Counted from the first letter of the stretch, positions 8,997-18,673 are shown. The stretch is 64,000 nucleotides of DNA from Marinibaculum pumilum (GCF_042646425.1 NZ_JBHRTR010000027.1:62001-126000), one strand, 5' to 3'. The notes: generated from the letters alone by a model not told the origin. A program made the numbers and translations.

Positions 8997-9078
8997 TCCG
9001 GCCGGGCCCCGCCCTCGACATTTCGGCGCCGCGGCCGATCTTCTGGGTGTGGGCGGTCGAAGCAGGGCGGCGCAGCGG

Positions 9079-10530
9079 ATGGTAGACGGGGACGTCGTGG
9101 CACAGGCCGGCGCAGGGGCAGTGGCGGCGCCAGGCCGCAATCTGCCGGACGGCGCGAACGCGGATCTGGACCGCGCCGAACGCAACGGCATGCGGCTGGC
9201 GCAATGGGGACGCACCGCCGCCATCGGGCTGTTCGCCGTCTACGGCGCCAGCTTTCCGCCCTTCCCGACCAATGCCCTGTTCGTCGGCGCCGCCGCCCTG
9301 TTCCTGCTGCCGGGCCTGTGGCACCTGCACTCCCTCTATCGCGGCACCGAACGGCGCTGGCAGCGCTTCTTCTTCCTGACCCTGGATGTCGCCGCCCTGG
9401 CCCTGGTCGGCGCGCTGGTGCCGCCGGACCTGGGTGGCGAGGTGCCGGTGATCGTCAACTACCAGGTCATCGGCATCTATTACGTCTTCCCCTTCATCGC
9501 CATCGCCGCCCTGGCCCTGTCCCCGGCCCTGGTGCTGTGGACGGCCGGCATCGGCGTGCTCGGCTGGGTGGCAGGCTGGGCCCATGCCGCCAGCCAGCTG
9601 GAGAACCCGCTGCACTGGTCGGATCTGCCGCCCACGCCTTCCGCCGCGGAGTATCTGGCGGTGGTGAAGTCGGTGAACTTCGCCGCCGCGGAAAGCCGGG
9701 TGACCGAGGTCTTCTTCATCCTGGTCACCGCCGGCATCCTTGCCCTGGCGGTGAAGCGGGCGCGCCGGGTGGTGCGCGACCGCGCTGCCCTGGACCGGGA
9801 ACGGGCGAACGCGCTGGCGGTGTTCGGTCAGTACGTGCCGTCTGAGATCGCCACCCGGCTGATGCGCGACCCGACGGCGCTGGCACCGCAGACCCGGGAG
9901 GCGACGGTGATGTTCGTCGATATCGCCGGCTTCACCCACCTGTCGGAGCGGCTGCCCCCGGCGGAGCTGATCGCCCTGCTGAACGGCTATTTCGAACGCG
10001 CCACCGCGATGGTGGCCGATGCCGGCGGCGTGGTGGTCGGTTTCGCCGGCGACGGCTTCCTGGCCGCCTTCAACGCGCCGCGCTTGCTGGACCAGCATGC
10101 CGCCTGCGCGCTGCGCGCGGCCCGCGACCTGCAGGAGCTGGTCCGCAACCACCGCTTCGGCGGCGAGAGGGTGCGCATCCGCATCGGCATTGCCACCGGC
10201 CCCGTCGCCGCCGGCATCGTCGGCGGGTCGAGCCACCAGACCTTCACCGTCTACGGCGACACGGTGAACCTGGCGCAGCGCCTGGAAAGCATGTGCAAGG
10301 CCCATGACACCTACCTGCTGGTGGCGGAAACCAGCTGGTCCGCCGCCGGGCGGCCGCCCGGCCTGCTGGAGATCGGGCCGGTGGAGGTGCGCGGCCGCGA
10401 CAGCCGGGTCCGCGCCTATGCGGCGGCGCGGCAGGCGGCGCAGCAGACAGCGGCACAGCAGGCGGGATCCCAACCGGCCCCGATACCGGCAGCCGCGGAC
10501 GGGGTTTCGACCGGCGGCAGCGGACTGTGA
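9079..10530 (+). CDS. membrane class III adenylate/guanylate cyclase
   Basis: A 483-residue cyclase. The N-terminal half (about 35-240) has about six hydrophobic segments, e.g. AAIGLFAVYGASFPPFPTN, IYYVFPFIAIAALALSPAL and VFFILVTAGILALAV. The C-terminal catalytic domain, from about residue 270, has FGQYVPSEIATRL and the metal-binding motif VMFVDIAGFTHLSE. The second Asp is in VGFAGDGFLAAFN, and the transition-state Asn/Arg lie in TVYGDTVNLAQRLES. All catalytic residues I looked for are present, so it should make cyclic nucleotide, probably cAMP. A start at the upstream GTG 9049 is possible. It lies 82 bases after polA on the same strand. Confidence 0.9.
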   Translation: MVDGDVVAQAGAGAVAAPGRNLPDGANADLDRAERNGMRLAQWGRTAAIGLFAVYGASFPPFPTNALFVGAAALFLLPGLWHLHSLYRGTERRWQRFFFLTLDVAALALVGALVPPDLGGEVPVIVNYQVIGIYYVFPFIAIAALALSPALVLWTAGIGVLGWVAGWAHAASQLENPLHWSDLPPTPSAAEYLAVVKSVNFAAAESRVTEVFFILVTAGILALAVKRARRVVRDRAALDRERANALAVFGQYVPSEIATRLMRDPTALAPQTREATVMFVDIAGFTHLSERLPPAELIALLNGYFERATAMVADAGGVVVGFAGDGFLAAFNAPRLLDQHAACALRAARDLQELVRNHRFGGERVRIRIGIATGPVAAGIVGGSSHQTFTVYGDTVNLAQRLESMCKAHDTYLLVAETSWSAAGRPPGLLEIGPVEVRGRDSRVRAYAAARQAAQQTAAQQAGSQPAPIPAAADGVSTGGSGL

Positions 10531-10552
10531 TAGCCTGACCGGGCCCGCGGAG

Positions 10553-11629
10553 ATGGAGACGGGCAGGCGCAACGACAGGCCGTCGATGCAGCGTGCAGCA
10601 CAGGATGGAACGGAGATCGGCACCCGGCCGCAGGGGGCGGACACGGACCTGCTGTTCGACGTGGCGTCGGTCCCCACGCCAGGGCGCCGCGCCGGCGCCT
10701 GGGCCGAGGCGCTGTGCGAGCATTATTATCCGCTGGAATTGGCGACCCGGCCCGGCGACTTCGCCGTGGGGCGCATGTTCATCCGGGACATCGCCGCCCT
10801 GCGGGTCGGCACCCTGGAATGCGACCCGATGGAGGTCCGCCTCCGGCCGGAGCATGTCCGGAAGCAGGTCGACGAGTTCTACATGATCCCGCTGACCGGC
10901 CGCAGCCCGCTGACCCTCACCCAGTTCGGCCGCACCGGCGACCTGCGGCCCGGCGACCTGGGCTTCGTCTGCACCGGCGCGCCCTATGTCTACAGCCAGC
11001 CCGAACGCGACCGCTTCACGGCGCTGCGCATGCCCGCCGGCCCTGTCCGCGACCGGATTCCCTTCGCCGACGACCTGACCGCAAGGACCTTCGCCGGCGA
11101 CACGGCGATGGTCGCGATCTTCCTGGACTATCTGCGGTCATGTCTGGCCCACGGCCATGCCCTGGACCGCGGCCAGCCGTCGGAGCAGTCCGGCGTGCTG
11201 AAATGCCTGGCCGACCTGCTGGCGCTGGCGATTTCCGCCCCGGCTGCGGCCGACAGCGGCGAAAGCGCCGTGCGCACCGCGCACCGCCAGCGCGCCCTGC
11301 GTTTCATCGACGCCAATCTGGCCCGGCCCGAACTGCGCCCGGGACTGGTGGCCCGCAGCCTGGGCCTGTCGCCGCGCTACCTGCAGCGGCTGTTCGCGGA
11401 GCAGGGGCTGCAGCTGTCGGGCCTGATTCGTGGCCGCCGCATCGCGGAGGCGCGCCAGCGCCTGGCCGCAGCGGGCCCTGCCCGCCCGTCGGTCACCCAG
11501 CTCGCATTCGACGTCGGCTTCACCGACCCTGCCCATTTCAGCCGCGCCTTCCGGGCAGAGACCGGGATGTCGCCCAGTGCCTTTATCGAGGCCTCGCGGG
11601 AGGCCGCACGGGAAGCGCCCGGCGGCTGA
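10553..11629 (+). CDS. AraC-family transcriptional regulator
   Basis: A 358-residue regulator with an AraC_binding_2-type N-terminal sensing domain (about 40-230; EFYMIPLTGRSPLTLTQFGR) and a C-terminal double HTH (about 250-345). The HTH part contains IDANLARPELRPGLVARSLG, RYLQRLFAEQG and the signature VGFTDPAHFSRAFRAETGMS. The start ATG at 10553 lies 22 bases after the cyclase stop; an ATG at 10586 is also possible. It converges on the PuuB-like oxidase gene with 13 bases between stops, so it may control that cluster or the cyclase, but nothing proves a target. Confidence 0.88.
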   Translation: METGRRNDRPSMQRAAQDGTEIGTRPQGADTDLLFDVASVPTPGRRAGAWAEALCEHYYPLELATRPGDFAVGRMFIRDIAALRVGTLECDPMEVRLRPEHVRKQVDEFYMIPLTGRSPLTLTQFGRTGDLRPGDLGFVCTGAPYVYSQPERDRFTALRMPAGPVRDRIPFADDLTARTFAGDTAMVAIFLDYLRSCLAHGHALDRGQPSEQSGVLKCLADLLALAISAPAAADSGESAVRTAHRQRALRFIDANLARPELRPGLVARSLGLSPRYLQRLFAEQGLQLSGLIRGRRIAEARQRLAAAGPARPSVTQLAFDVGFTDPAHFSRAFRAETGMSPSAFIEASREAAREAPGG

Positions 11630-11642
11630 GCGGCGCGGGCCC

Positions 11643-12989
11643 TCAGATGCCCAGCCGGTCGCGCAGGCCGAACCACCAGGCGCCAAGCACCGTCAGCGGC
11701 ACCCGGAAAGCGCGGCCGCCCGGGAAGGGCATGTTCGGAAGCGCGCTCCAGACCGCATAGCGGGCGCTCTCTCCCGCCACGGCTTCCGCCAGGATGCGGC
11801 CCAGAAGGTGGGTGGTGGTGACGCCATGGCCGCTGTCGCCGTGGGAGAACCAGACGCCGTCCGGCAGCCGCCCGACATGCGGGATCCGGCTGAAGGTCAG
11901 CGCGAAATTGCCGCTCCAGGCATAGTCGATCCGGACATCGGCGAGGCCGGGAAAGGTCTTCAGCATGTTCGGCCGCAGCAGCCCCACGATGTCGGACGGG
12001 TCGCGCCCGCCATAGCCGATGCCGCCGCCATAGAGCAGGCGGTGGTCGGCGGTGCGCCGGTAATAGTCCAGCACATAGTTCGCATCCTCGACGCAGAAGT
12101 CGGCGGGCAGCAGCGCCTTGGCCCGTGCCTCCCCCAGCGGCTCGGTCGCCATAACATGGCTGGACACCGGCATCATGTGGCGGCCGATCTCCGGCAGCAG
12201 GCTGCCCAGATAGGCGTTGCCGCAGACCAGGACATCGCGGCAGCGCACCCTGCCGGCGGCGGTATGGACGGCAGGCGCGGCGCCGCCTTCCACCCGCACC
12301 GCGCGGGAGCGTTCGTGGATCGCCGCGCCCAGTCCTTCCGCTGCCGCGGCCTGGCCCAGCACCAGGTTCAGCGGATGGATATGGCCGCCGTGACGGTCGA
12401 TCATGCCCCCGGCATAGCGGTCGCTGGCCACGTAGCGCCCGACCTCTGCCCGGCTGACCATCTCCAGGCCGTCATGGCCATAGGCCTGCCAGGTGGTGCG
12501 CACCGCATCCAGCTCGCGCATCTGCCGCGCGGTGAAGGCGGCGAAGAAGCCGCCGTCGCGCAGGTCGCAGTCGATGCGATAGCGCGCGATGCGGTCGCGG
12601 ATGATGCGGCCGCCCTCCAGCGACATGGCGGCCAAGGCCGCCGCCTTCTCCGGGCCGTAGCGGCCGGCGATGGTGTCCAGGTCGCGGCTGTAGCCGTTGA
12701 CGATCTGCCCGCCATTGCGCCCCGACGCGCCGAAGCCGATCCGTTCCGCCTCCAGGACGACCACCCGGAAGCCGCGCTCCGCCAGCTCCAGGGCGGCGGA
12801 GATGCCGGTGAAGCCGGCACCGATGATGCAGGCATCCGCCTCGACCTCACCCTCCAGCGGCGGCCGCAGGCGACGGTCGCGAGCGGAGGCCGCGTACCAT
12901 GACGGGGCATGGCCGGGATTGCCGCCACCGGCACCGTCCGCAGCAGGCGCCGCGTCAGGCGGTGCGGATATAGGCGTCGTATTCGACAT
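11643..12989 (-). CDS. puuB: FAD-dependent amine oxidoreductase, PuuB-like
   Basis: A 448-residue FAD oxidoreductase of the DAO/gamma-glutamylputrescine oxidase group. The dinucleotide-binding motif is ADACIIGAGFTGISAALELA at about 53-72. The family flavin motif GFGASGRNGGQIVNGYS and the C-terminal FSHGDSGHGVTTTHLLGR are both present. In E. coli PuuB oxidises gamma-glutamylputrescine made by PuuA; here the partner ligase lies directly upstream. The ATG at 12987-12989 overlaps the 3' end of the GS-like gene by 35 bases, so the two are likely coupled. The specific substrate is inferred from the pairing. Confidence 0.82.
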   Translation of the reverse strand: MSNTTPISAPPDAAPAADGAGGGNPGHAPSWYAASARDRRLRPPLEGEVEADACIIGAGFTGISAALELAERGFRVVVLEAERIGFGASGRNGGQIVNGYSRDLDTIAGRYGPEKAAALAAMSLEGGRIIRDRIARYRIDCDLRDGGFFAAFTARQMRELDAVRTTWQAYGHDGLEMVSRAEVGRYVASDRYAGGMIDRHGGHIHPLNLVLGQAAAAEGLGAAIHERSRAVRVEGGAAPAVHTAAGRVRCRDVLVCGNAYLGSLLPEIGRHMMPVSSHVMATEPLGEARAKALLPADFCVEDANYVLDYYRRTADHRLLYGGGIGYGGRDPSDIVGLLRPNMLKTFPGLADVRIDYAWSGNFALTFSRIPHVGRLPDGVWFSHGDSGHGVTTTHLLGRILAEAVAGESARYAVWSALPNMPFPGGRAFRVPLTVLGAWWFGLRDRLGI

Positions 12990-14310
12990 CGGTGACCCGG
13001 ATGGAGAATTCGGCAAGCTCCTGCTCCTTGCAGGCGGTGTAGAGCGACAGATAGTCCATGCCGAAATTGCCCTGGGCGAAGTCCGATTCCGAAAAGCGGC
13101 GCAGGGCATAGTCCCAGTTCGTCGGCAGCGGGTCGTGCGCAGGCGTATGGCTGTCGCCGGCGATCGGCGCCCCCGGGTCGGTGCCCGCCGTCATGCCGTC
13201 CAGCGCCGCGCCCAGGATCATCGCCAGGACCAGGTAGGGATTGCTGTCCGCGCCGGCCACCCGGTGCTCGATACGGGTCGCCGCGCCGGCGGAGATCACC
13301 CGCACCGCGGCGGAGCGGTTGTCATGGCCCCAGGAGGCAAAGGTGGGCGCATGCTCACTGGGCCGCAGGCGGCGGTAGGAATTCGCATGCGGCGCGAACA
13401 CGGCGATGCTGTCGGCCATATGCGCCAGCATGCCGCCGACGCTGTGCATCAGGGCCGGCGACGGCCCGCCCTCGCCAACGAAGACGTTGCGCCCGACCGC
13501 ATCCAGCAGCGAGAAATGCACATGCATGCCGCTGCCGGCCTGGATGCCGTAGGGCTTTGCCATGAAGGTGGCGTCCAGGTCGTGGCGGCGGGCGACCCCC
13601 TTCACGATGCGCTTCAGCAGCACCGCATGGTCGGCCGCCTTCAGGCCGTCCGCGACATGGTTCAGGTTGATCTCGTACTGGCCGGGGCCGTTCTCCCGCA
13701 GGGTGGTGTCGGCCGGCACGCCCTGCGCCCGGCAGGCCACCGCGATGTCGTGGAAGACCTCCTCGTAGTCCTGCAGTTCGGCGATGGAGAGCACCTGGGT
13801 CTGGCCGCTCTGCCAGCGGCCATCGCGGGAGTTCGGCGGCCGCACCGGGTCCAGCGCACTGCGCACCGGATCGATCAGGTAGAACTCCAGCTCCGTCGCC
13901 AGGACCGGGGTCAGGCCCTGCGCGGCAAAACGCGCCAGTACCGCGGCCAGGACGTTGCGCGGGTCGCTGGAGATGCCGCCGCCATGGCCGTCGGTCATCT
14001 GCAGCATCACCTGGGCGGTCGGCCGCTGCAGCCAGGTCACCCGCGACAGGGTGCCCGGGATCGGCAGGCAGAGGCCGTCCGGATCGCCGGTTCCCTTCGC
14101 CAGGCCGGCGGCGGCGACGTCGCGGCCCCAGACGTCGAGGGCATAGACCGAACGCGGGATCGCCATCCCGTCGGTCAGCACGTCCAGCGCCCGCTCCCGC
14201 GGGATCCACTTGCCGCGGGGCACGGCGTTCACATCGACGACATAGGCTTCCAGCACCTCGACATCGGGGTTGGCCTCCAGGAACCGGGCCGCCTCTTCCT
14301 TGTCCGTCAT
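12955..14310 (-). CDS. glutamine synthetase family ligase, PuuA/GlnT-like
   Basis: A 451-residue GS-fold ligase that would join glutamate to ammonia or an amine using ATP. Catalytic features are ATELEFYLIDP (metal-binding Glu), GPGQYEINLNH, AGSGMHVHFSLLD (ATP-site His), ASWGHDNRSAAVRV and TRIEHRVAGADSNPYL. The N-terminal YVVDVNAVPRGKWIPRER resembles gamma-glutamylpolyamine synthetases more than the canonical GlnA. The start ATG 14308-14310 sits immediately after a GCAGGAG ribosome site. Its neighbour is a PuuB-like oxidase, the natural next enzyme for gamma-glutamylputrescine, and a hydantoinase-B gene lies 52 bases upstream on the same strand. The amine substrate is inference. Confidence 0.87.
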   Translation of the reverse strand: MTDKEEAARFLEANPDVEVLEAYVVDVNAVPRGKWIPRERALDVLTDGMAIPRSVYALDVWGRDVAAAGLAKGTGDPDGLCLPIPGTLSRVTWLQRPTAQVMLQMTDGHGGGISSDPRNVLAAVLARFAAQGLTPVLATELEFYLIDPVRSALDPVRPPNSRDGRWQSGQTQVLSIAELQDYEEVFHDIAVACRAQGVPADTTLRENGPGQYEINLNHVADGLKAADHAVLLKRIVKGVARRHDLDATFMAKPYGIQAGSGMHVHFSLLDAVGRNVFVGEGGPSPALMHSVGGMLAHMADSIAVFAPHANSYRRLRPSEHAPTFASWGHDNRSAAVRVISAGAATRIEHRVAGADSNPYLVLAMILGAALDGMTAGTDPGAPIAGDSHTPAHDPLPTNWDYALRRFSESDFAQGNFGMDYLSLYTACKEQELAEFSIRVTDVEYDAYIRTA

Positions 14311-14362
14311 CTCCTGCCTTCCGGTCCCGCCTTCGGGTGCGCAGCCGCCGCGCGGCCGCCGC

Positions 14363-16162
14363 TCAGGCCGGAACGGCGTCAGCGAGCTGCCGGCGCAGCG
14401 CCGCCGTGGCCTCCGCATCGATGGAGAGGGCATCGTAGCCGTCGTCCTGCCGCAGAGCCACGCCATAAACATCGCGCGCGCGCTCCGCGGTCTCATAGCC
14501 CTCCAGCACGTCGCGCAGCACCCGTTCCGGATCGCGCTCCAGCGGCGAGCCGTAACCGCCGCCGCCGGCCTGGTTGCCGCGCACCGCCTCGCCCGGCCGC
14601 AGGGTGATCGCCCCGACGCTGGGCAGTTCCTCCTCGTTGCCGTTGGCGGACACCTTCCAGTGGCGGCAGGGCAGGCCGTCGAGCCCGCCGCGCACGCCGC
14701 GCGGCGGATAGACCGTGCCGTCGCAGGGCCAGAGCACTTCCATGCTGTCCGCGGTGGGTCCGTAGGCCATCTCCATCGCCGGCGCGCCGCGATGCCGGCC
14801 GGCGCCGCCGGTGCCCGACATGATCCGCAGGTAGCGCACCTGCATCGGGTGCTTCAGTTCGTCGATCTCCACCGAGTCGCGCAGCATCAGGCCGGCCGCG
14901 ACCGGCAGGCCGTAGGTGACCCAGCCGTCGGCGGACGGCCCGCCCGGACCGCCGGAATTCGACAGGAAGAGCTGGTTGATAAAGGGCTCGCCGCCGGCAC
15001 GGGGGTCGTCACCGGAAATCACCGCACAGCCCGCGCCCAGCCCCATGCCGCCTTCCGCCAGGCCATAGCCGTCACTGATCTGCGCGAAGGCGGACTGCAC
15101 CATGTTGACCAGCCGGTCCGCGACATTGGTGGTCGCGACCGAGCAGGAATGCGGGAATTTCGGCCGGCCGCAGACCGAGCCGTCGCGCAGGTGCAGGCGG
15201 ATCCGCCGGAACGAGCCGGCATTGCGCGGCACCGACCGGTCCAGGGAGTTGAAGACGCCGGCGACGACGGAAGACGAGGTGCAGGCCTCGCTCTCGTTGA
15301 AGCCGCAATCGACATTGTCGACATTGTCCGTCAGGTCGACGTCGATATAGGCCGTCTCCGGGTCGATGCGGAGCTCGACGTTCAACGGGATGCCGTCGGG
15401 CAGCAGGTCGCCGAACGGGTCGTGGCGGCCGGTGTTGCGCAGGGTGACGGCGGGCAGCTTGCGGATCGCGTTCACCATCCGCTGCTCCGAATAGGCGAAC
15501 CAGTGGCCGACAAAGGCCTTGATCGTCTCCGCGCCGTACTTCTCGCACAGCTCCTTCAGCCGCCGTTCGGCGATCCGGGCGGCGCCGATGCCGGCCAGGA
15601 AGTCGCCATACCACTGTCCCGGCACCCGGATCCGCGACCGGCACATGCGCACCACATCGTCGACCATCTTGTAGTCGCGCTGGATTCGCACTGCGGGAAA
15701 GATCAGCGCGCCCTCTTCGTACTGATCCTTCGCCCCGGCCATGTAGGTGGTCGGCAACGCATTGCCGATATCGGCCTGGTGCGCCTTCGCCACCGCGGTG
15801 AACAGGTGCTCGCCGCCGACGAAGACGGGGACCAGGTAGGTATGGTCGGCGGCATGGGTATTGCCGGAATAGGGGTCGTTGTGCAGGTAGCAGTCGCCCT
15901 CCGCCATGTCCGGATTGAAGTCGGTCATCGCCCGGGTCTGCAGGTGGCTGCCGAAGATGTGGATCGGCAGTCCCTCGGCGGAGAACAGCAGCCGGTTGTC
16001 GCCGGTGCAGATCGAGCAGGAGAAGTCGCGCGCGCTGTTGATGACACCGGACCGCGCCGCGCGCAGCAGGGTGTTGGTCATCTCCCGGATGATGCCCTCG
16101 ATCCGGTTGGAGAGGACGGCGGTCATGAAGGGATCGAAATCGTCGCTGCGCTCGGTCGTCAT
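14363..16162 (-). CDS. hyuB: hydantoinase B / 5-oxoprolinase beta-type protein
   Basis: A 599-residue HyuB-family protein, normally the partner of HyuA in ATP-dependent opening of five-membered lactams such as N-methylhydantoin or 5-oxoproline. Family segments are AVLSNRIEGIIREMTNTLLR, GDNRLLFSAEGLPIHIFGS, DCYLHNDPYSGNTHAADHT and GTGGAGRHRGAPAMEMAYG, and the glycine-rich end NQAGGGGYGSPLERDPERV. The ATG 16160-16162 begins MTTERSDDFDP; the frame continues upstream in arginine-rich shadow. No HyuA gene lies on either side. Because 5-oxoproline arises from gamma-glutamyl compounds, a link to the neighbouring ligase and oxidase is plausible but unproven. Confidence 0.85.
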   Translation of the reverse strand: MTTERSDDFDPFMTAVLSNRIEGIIREMTNTLLRAARSGVINSARDFSCSICTGDNRLLFSAEGLPIHIFGSHLQTRAMTDFNPDMAEGDCYLHNDPYSGNTHAADHTYLVPVFVGGEHLFTAVAKAHQADIGNALPTTYMAGAKDQYEEGALIFPAVRIQRDYKMVDDVVRMCRSRIRVPGQWYGDFLAGIGAARIAERRLKELCEKYGAETIKAFVGHWFAYSEQRMVNAIRKLPAVTLRNTGRHDPFGDLLPDGIPLNVELRIDPETAYIDVDLTDNVDNVDCGFNESEACTSSSVVAGVFNSLDRSVPRNAGSFRRIRLHLRDGSVCGRPKFPHSCSVATTNVADRLVNMVQSAFAQISDGYGLAEGGMGLGAGCAVISGDDPRAGGEPFINQLFLSNSGGPGGPSADGWVTYGLPVAAGLMLRDSVEIDELKHPMQVRYLRIMSGTGGAGRHRGAPAMEMAYGPTADSMEVLWPCDGTVYPPRGVRGGLDGLPCRHWKVSANGNEEELPSVGAITLRPGEAVRGNQAGGGGYGSPLERDPERVLRDVLEGYETAERARDVYGVALRQDDGYDALSIDAEATAALRRQLADAVPA

Positions 16163-16321
16163 GGCTGCGGCTCCTGCTGGGGCGGCGGATGCATCGCGGC
16201 AGGATAGCCGGCCGGTCGCGACGGGGCTTGCCGGCAAGCGAACGAACCGCTGCCGCATCGCGACATCCGGGACAGGCCGCCGGCCCGAACGCCGCCGCCG
16301 GCCCGAACGCCGCTGCCGCCC

Positions 16322-18055
16322 CTAGGCGACCGCGGTCGCCCGCCTGAGGCGTGCGGCCGGGAAGTCGATGTAGAAGGCGGCCCCCTGTCCCAGCTCGCTC
16401 TCGATCCGCAGGCCGCCGTCATGCAGTTCCGCGAAGCGCTTCACGATGCTCAGCCCCAGGCCGTGGCCGGCGGCCCGGCGGGTCTGTTCGGCATGGCGGC
16501 CATGATCGCTGCCGCCCTGGTAGAACGGCTCCACCAGGCTGGGGATCTGATCGGCCGGGATGCCGGCCCCGTCATCGACCACGCCGAGGCAGGCATCGCC
16601 GGCCTTGCCTGGGGTCCAGAGGATCAGGATGGTGGCCTCGTCGCCGGCATAGTGCTGAGCGTTCGACAGCAGGTTCTCCAGGATCCGGCGGACCGCCAGG
16701 GGGTCGCCCTGAAGGATGACAGGCGCGTCAGGAGCCAGGCGCAGCTCCACCCTGTGCTTGCCCAGCCGGGCCTGCCAGCTGGTCGCGATCTCGCGCAGCA
16801 GGGCCGGCACGTCGATGTCGGACACCTGCATGCGGTAGTCCTCGGTCTCGATCTTCGCGAGGTCGAGGATGTCGTTGATCATCGCCACCAGCGACTGGCC
16901 GCAGTCATGGATATGGCCGACATATTCGCCGTATTTCGGATGCCAGCCGGGCCCGAACACTTCGCGGCGGATCATTTCCGAGAAGCCGATGATGGAGTTC
17001 AGGGGCGTGCGCAGGTCGTGGCTCATGTTCGCCAGGAAGTGCGACTTGGCCGCGCTTGCCCGTTCCGCCGCGATGCGTGATGCCACCGCCTCGTTGCGCG
17101 CCGTCTCCAGCAGACGGCCGGTCCGCGCCTGCGCCAGTTCCGTCCGCATCTGCAGCAGCACGACCGCCACCGCCAGCAGGAACAGGGTGCCGGTCAGCCC
17201 GCCGATCAGCAGGATGTGCCGCGACCATGATGGCCAGCCGTCGACCGGCACCGCAGCCAGCATCCATTCGCCGGAGACCAGGGCGATGGTGAGGGTGACG
17301 GGGTTCTGCGACAGCACCGCCGCGGCCCCCCAGAACGGGTCCCCCGCGGCGCCGGTGCCATCGCGCCCTACCAGCACCAGACTGTAGTGCTCCCGCAGGG
17401 CGGGCAGGCCGACGCTGTCCAGGAAGGCGGGGAAGTCGATCACCGTGGAGACGAGGCCCCAGAGCGGCGGGTCCGCACGGTTGCGGTTGGGGCGGCCGGT
17501 GATCGAGGCCGGCATGTCGAGGAAGATCGGGAAGCGGCTGATCAGTCCGACCCCGCCCTGCACCAGGTCCAGCGGCCCGGCCATCATGACCCGCTTCTCC
17601 CGGATCGACTGTTCCACCATCGGCCATTGCGCCGGCAGCCTGCGATAGTCCAGGCCCAGCGCGGTCTCGTTGCCGGCGATCGGATAGACATGGCTGATCA
17701 CCAGGTTGCGGGCGAGGCCGATATTGCGGATATGGCTCTGGCCGCTGGCGATCAGGTCGCCGGCCAGCAACTCGAACTCCTGCTGGTCCAGATCGGGATG
17801 CACCTTTATGTAGCTGATCAGCCCGCGGGTCAGCTGCACGTCGGCATTCAGCCGGCTTTCCATCAGGGCGCGGACGCCGCCGAGATCCGCGATCGCGTCC
17901 GCCCGGGCATCCGATGTCGTGGCCCGGTAGGCCATCGTCTCGGCAAAGCCGGCGCCGATCAGCCCCAGCAGGGCGATGGCGACGATCTGCGCCATCGCCT
18001 TGAGGCGGATGCCCCGGTCGGACGGTCCTGCATGTCCCTGGCTCTGTTCAGCCAT
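16322..18055 (-). CDS. CHASE-domain sensor histidine kinase
   Basis: A 577-residue hybrid-free histidine kinase. The first membrane helix is at about 22-42 (QIVAIALLGLIGAGFAETMA). A periplasmic CHASE-type sensor (about 60-270; LISYIKVHPDLDQQEFE, NIGLARNLVISHVYPIAG) and a second helix near 280-302 follow. The HisKA H-box NMSHDLRTPLNSIIGFSEMI has the phosphoacceptor at His346. The ATPase has N-box ENLLSNAQHY, G1 VDDGAGIP and G2 GHGLGLSIV. No response regulator is adjacent. The start at 18053-18055 is preferred; an in-frame ATG at 18119-18121 would add 22 residues. Confidence 0.88.
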   Translation of the reverse strand: MAEQSQGHAGPSDRGIRLKAMAQIVAIALLGLIGAGFAETMAYRATTSDARADAIADLGGVRALMESRLNADVQLTRGLISYIKVHPDLDQQEFELLAGDLIASGQSHIRNIGLARNLVISHVYPIAGNETALGLDYRRLPAQWPMVEQSIREKRVMMAGPLDLVQGGVGLISRFPIFLDMPASITGRPNRNRADPPLWGLVSTVIDFPAFLDSVGLPALREHYSLVLVGRDGTGAAGDPFWGAAAVLSQNPVTLTIALVSGEWMLAAVPVDGWPSWSRHILLIGGLTGTLFLLAVAVVLLQMRTELAQARTGRLLETARNEAVASRIAAERASAAKSHFLANMSHDLRTPLNSIIGFSEMIRREVFGPGWHPKYGEYVGHIHDCGQSLVAMINDILDLAKIETEDYRMQVSDIDVPALLREIATSWQARLGKHRVELRLAPDAPVILQGDPLAVRRILENLLSNAQHYAGDEATILILWTPGKAGDACLGVVDDGAGIPADQIPSLVEPFYQGGSDHGRHAEQTRRAAGHGLGLSIVKRFAELHDGGLRIESELGQGAAFYIDFPAARLRRATAVA

Positions 18056-18229
18056 CGAACGCCATCGGTTGGCCCAAGAATGGGAAAGCCCGGGCGGGAA
18101 GGCCCCCGGTTGCGATGCCATGCAGCCCCGCCTGCGGCACCGGTGCGGAAATGTATATGGACCGTTTTTCCGTCTGGTTAACGTCGCCGTGCATGGCCGG
18201 ATGCGGCACGGCTGGTGGCGGCATGTCCG

Positions 18230-18673
18230 TCACCCGCCCCTCAGGCAGCGGCGGACAAAGGGTTCGCAGGCCGCCGGCGCAGGCTCGCCGCCGGCCGCGC
18301 GGCCGTCGAATGCGGCATCTACGACCCGGCCGTCGCGGACCAGGAAGCGGGCCGAACAGTTCCTGCGATAGGTCACGCTGGGCGGCGGCGGCAGCGCATC
18401 GGAGGCGGAGCCGACGCGGCCCGGCCCGGGATCGGGCCGCGGGATGTCCACCTGCCGGGCACTGCTCATCTCGTAGTGCAGCACCGTGCCGCCGGCCGCA
18501 TCCTCGACCGCGGTCGGGGTGCCTGCGCAGGCATTCAAGGTCCGCCGGTCCATCCCGGCGAAGCGCGACGGTGCCTCCTCGACAAGGTGGGATCCGCTGC
18601 CACCGCAGGCTGCCGTCAGCAGGATCAGCACAACCGCGAACCCCGATGCCAGGCTCCGGTGCGGGGCGGTCAC
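18230..18673 (-). CDS. small predicted lipoprotein
   Basis: A 147-residue protein I do not recognise. Its N-terminus has a positive start, a hydrophobic stretch GFAVVLILLTAAC and a lipobox ending LTAAC followed by GGSGS, so it is probably exported and lipid-anchored at that Cys (about residue 24). The mature part contains FAGMDRRTLNACAGTPTAVE and YRRNCSARFLVRDGRVVDA. The latter pattern, a Cys-containing RNCSARF then a strand on reading out a genotype-like variable, recalls small outer-membrane lipoproteins of the BamE fold, but I cannot confirm this. The start is a GTG sharing GTGA with the Lrp stop, so it is translationally coupled to the regulator. Confidence 0.72.
   Translation of the reverse strand: MTAPHRSLASGFAVVLILLTAACGGSGSHLVEEAPSRFAGMDRRTLNACAGTPTAVEDAAGGTVLHYEMSSARQVDIPRPDPGPGRVGSASDALPPPPSVTYRRNCSARFLVRDGRVVDAAFDGRAAGGEPAPAACEPFVRRCLRGG

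Noticed and set aside
16163..16321. short tandem GCCCGAACGCCG(C/T) repeats between the kinase and hyuB as a regulatory array
   Set aside because: Only two or three adjacent copies of a GC-rich unit are present near 16275-16315. This is within chance for such composition.
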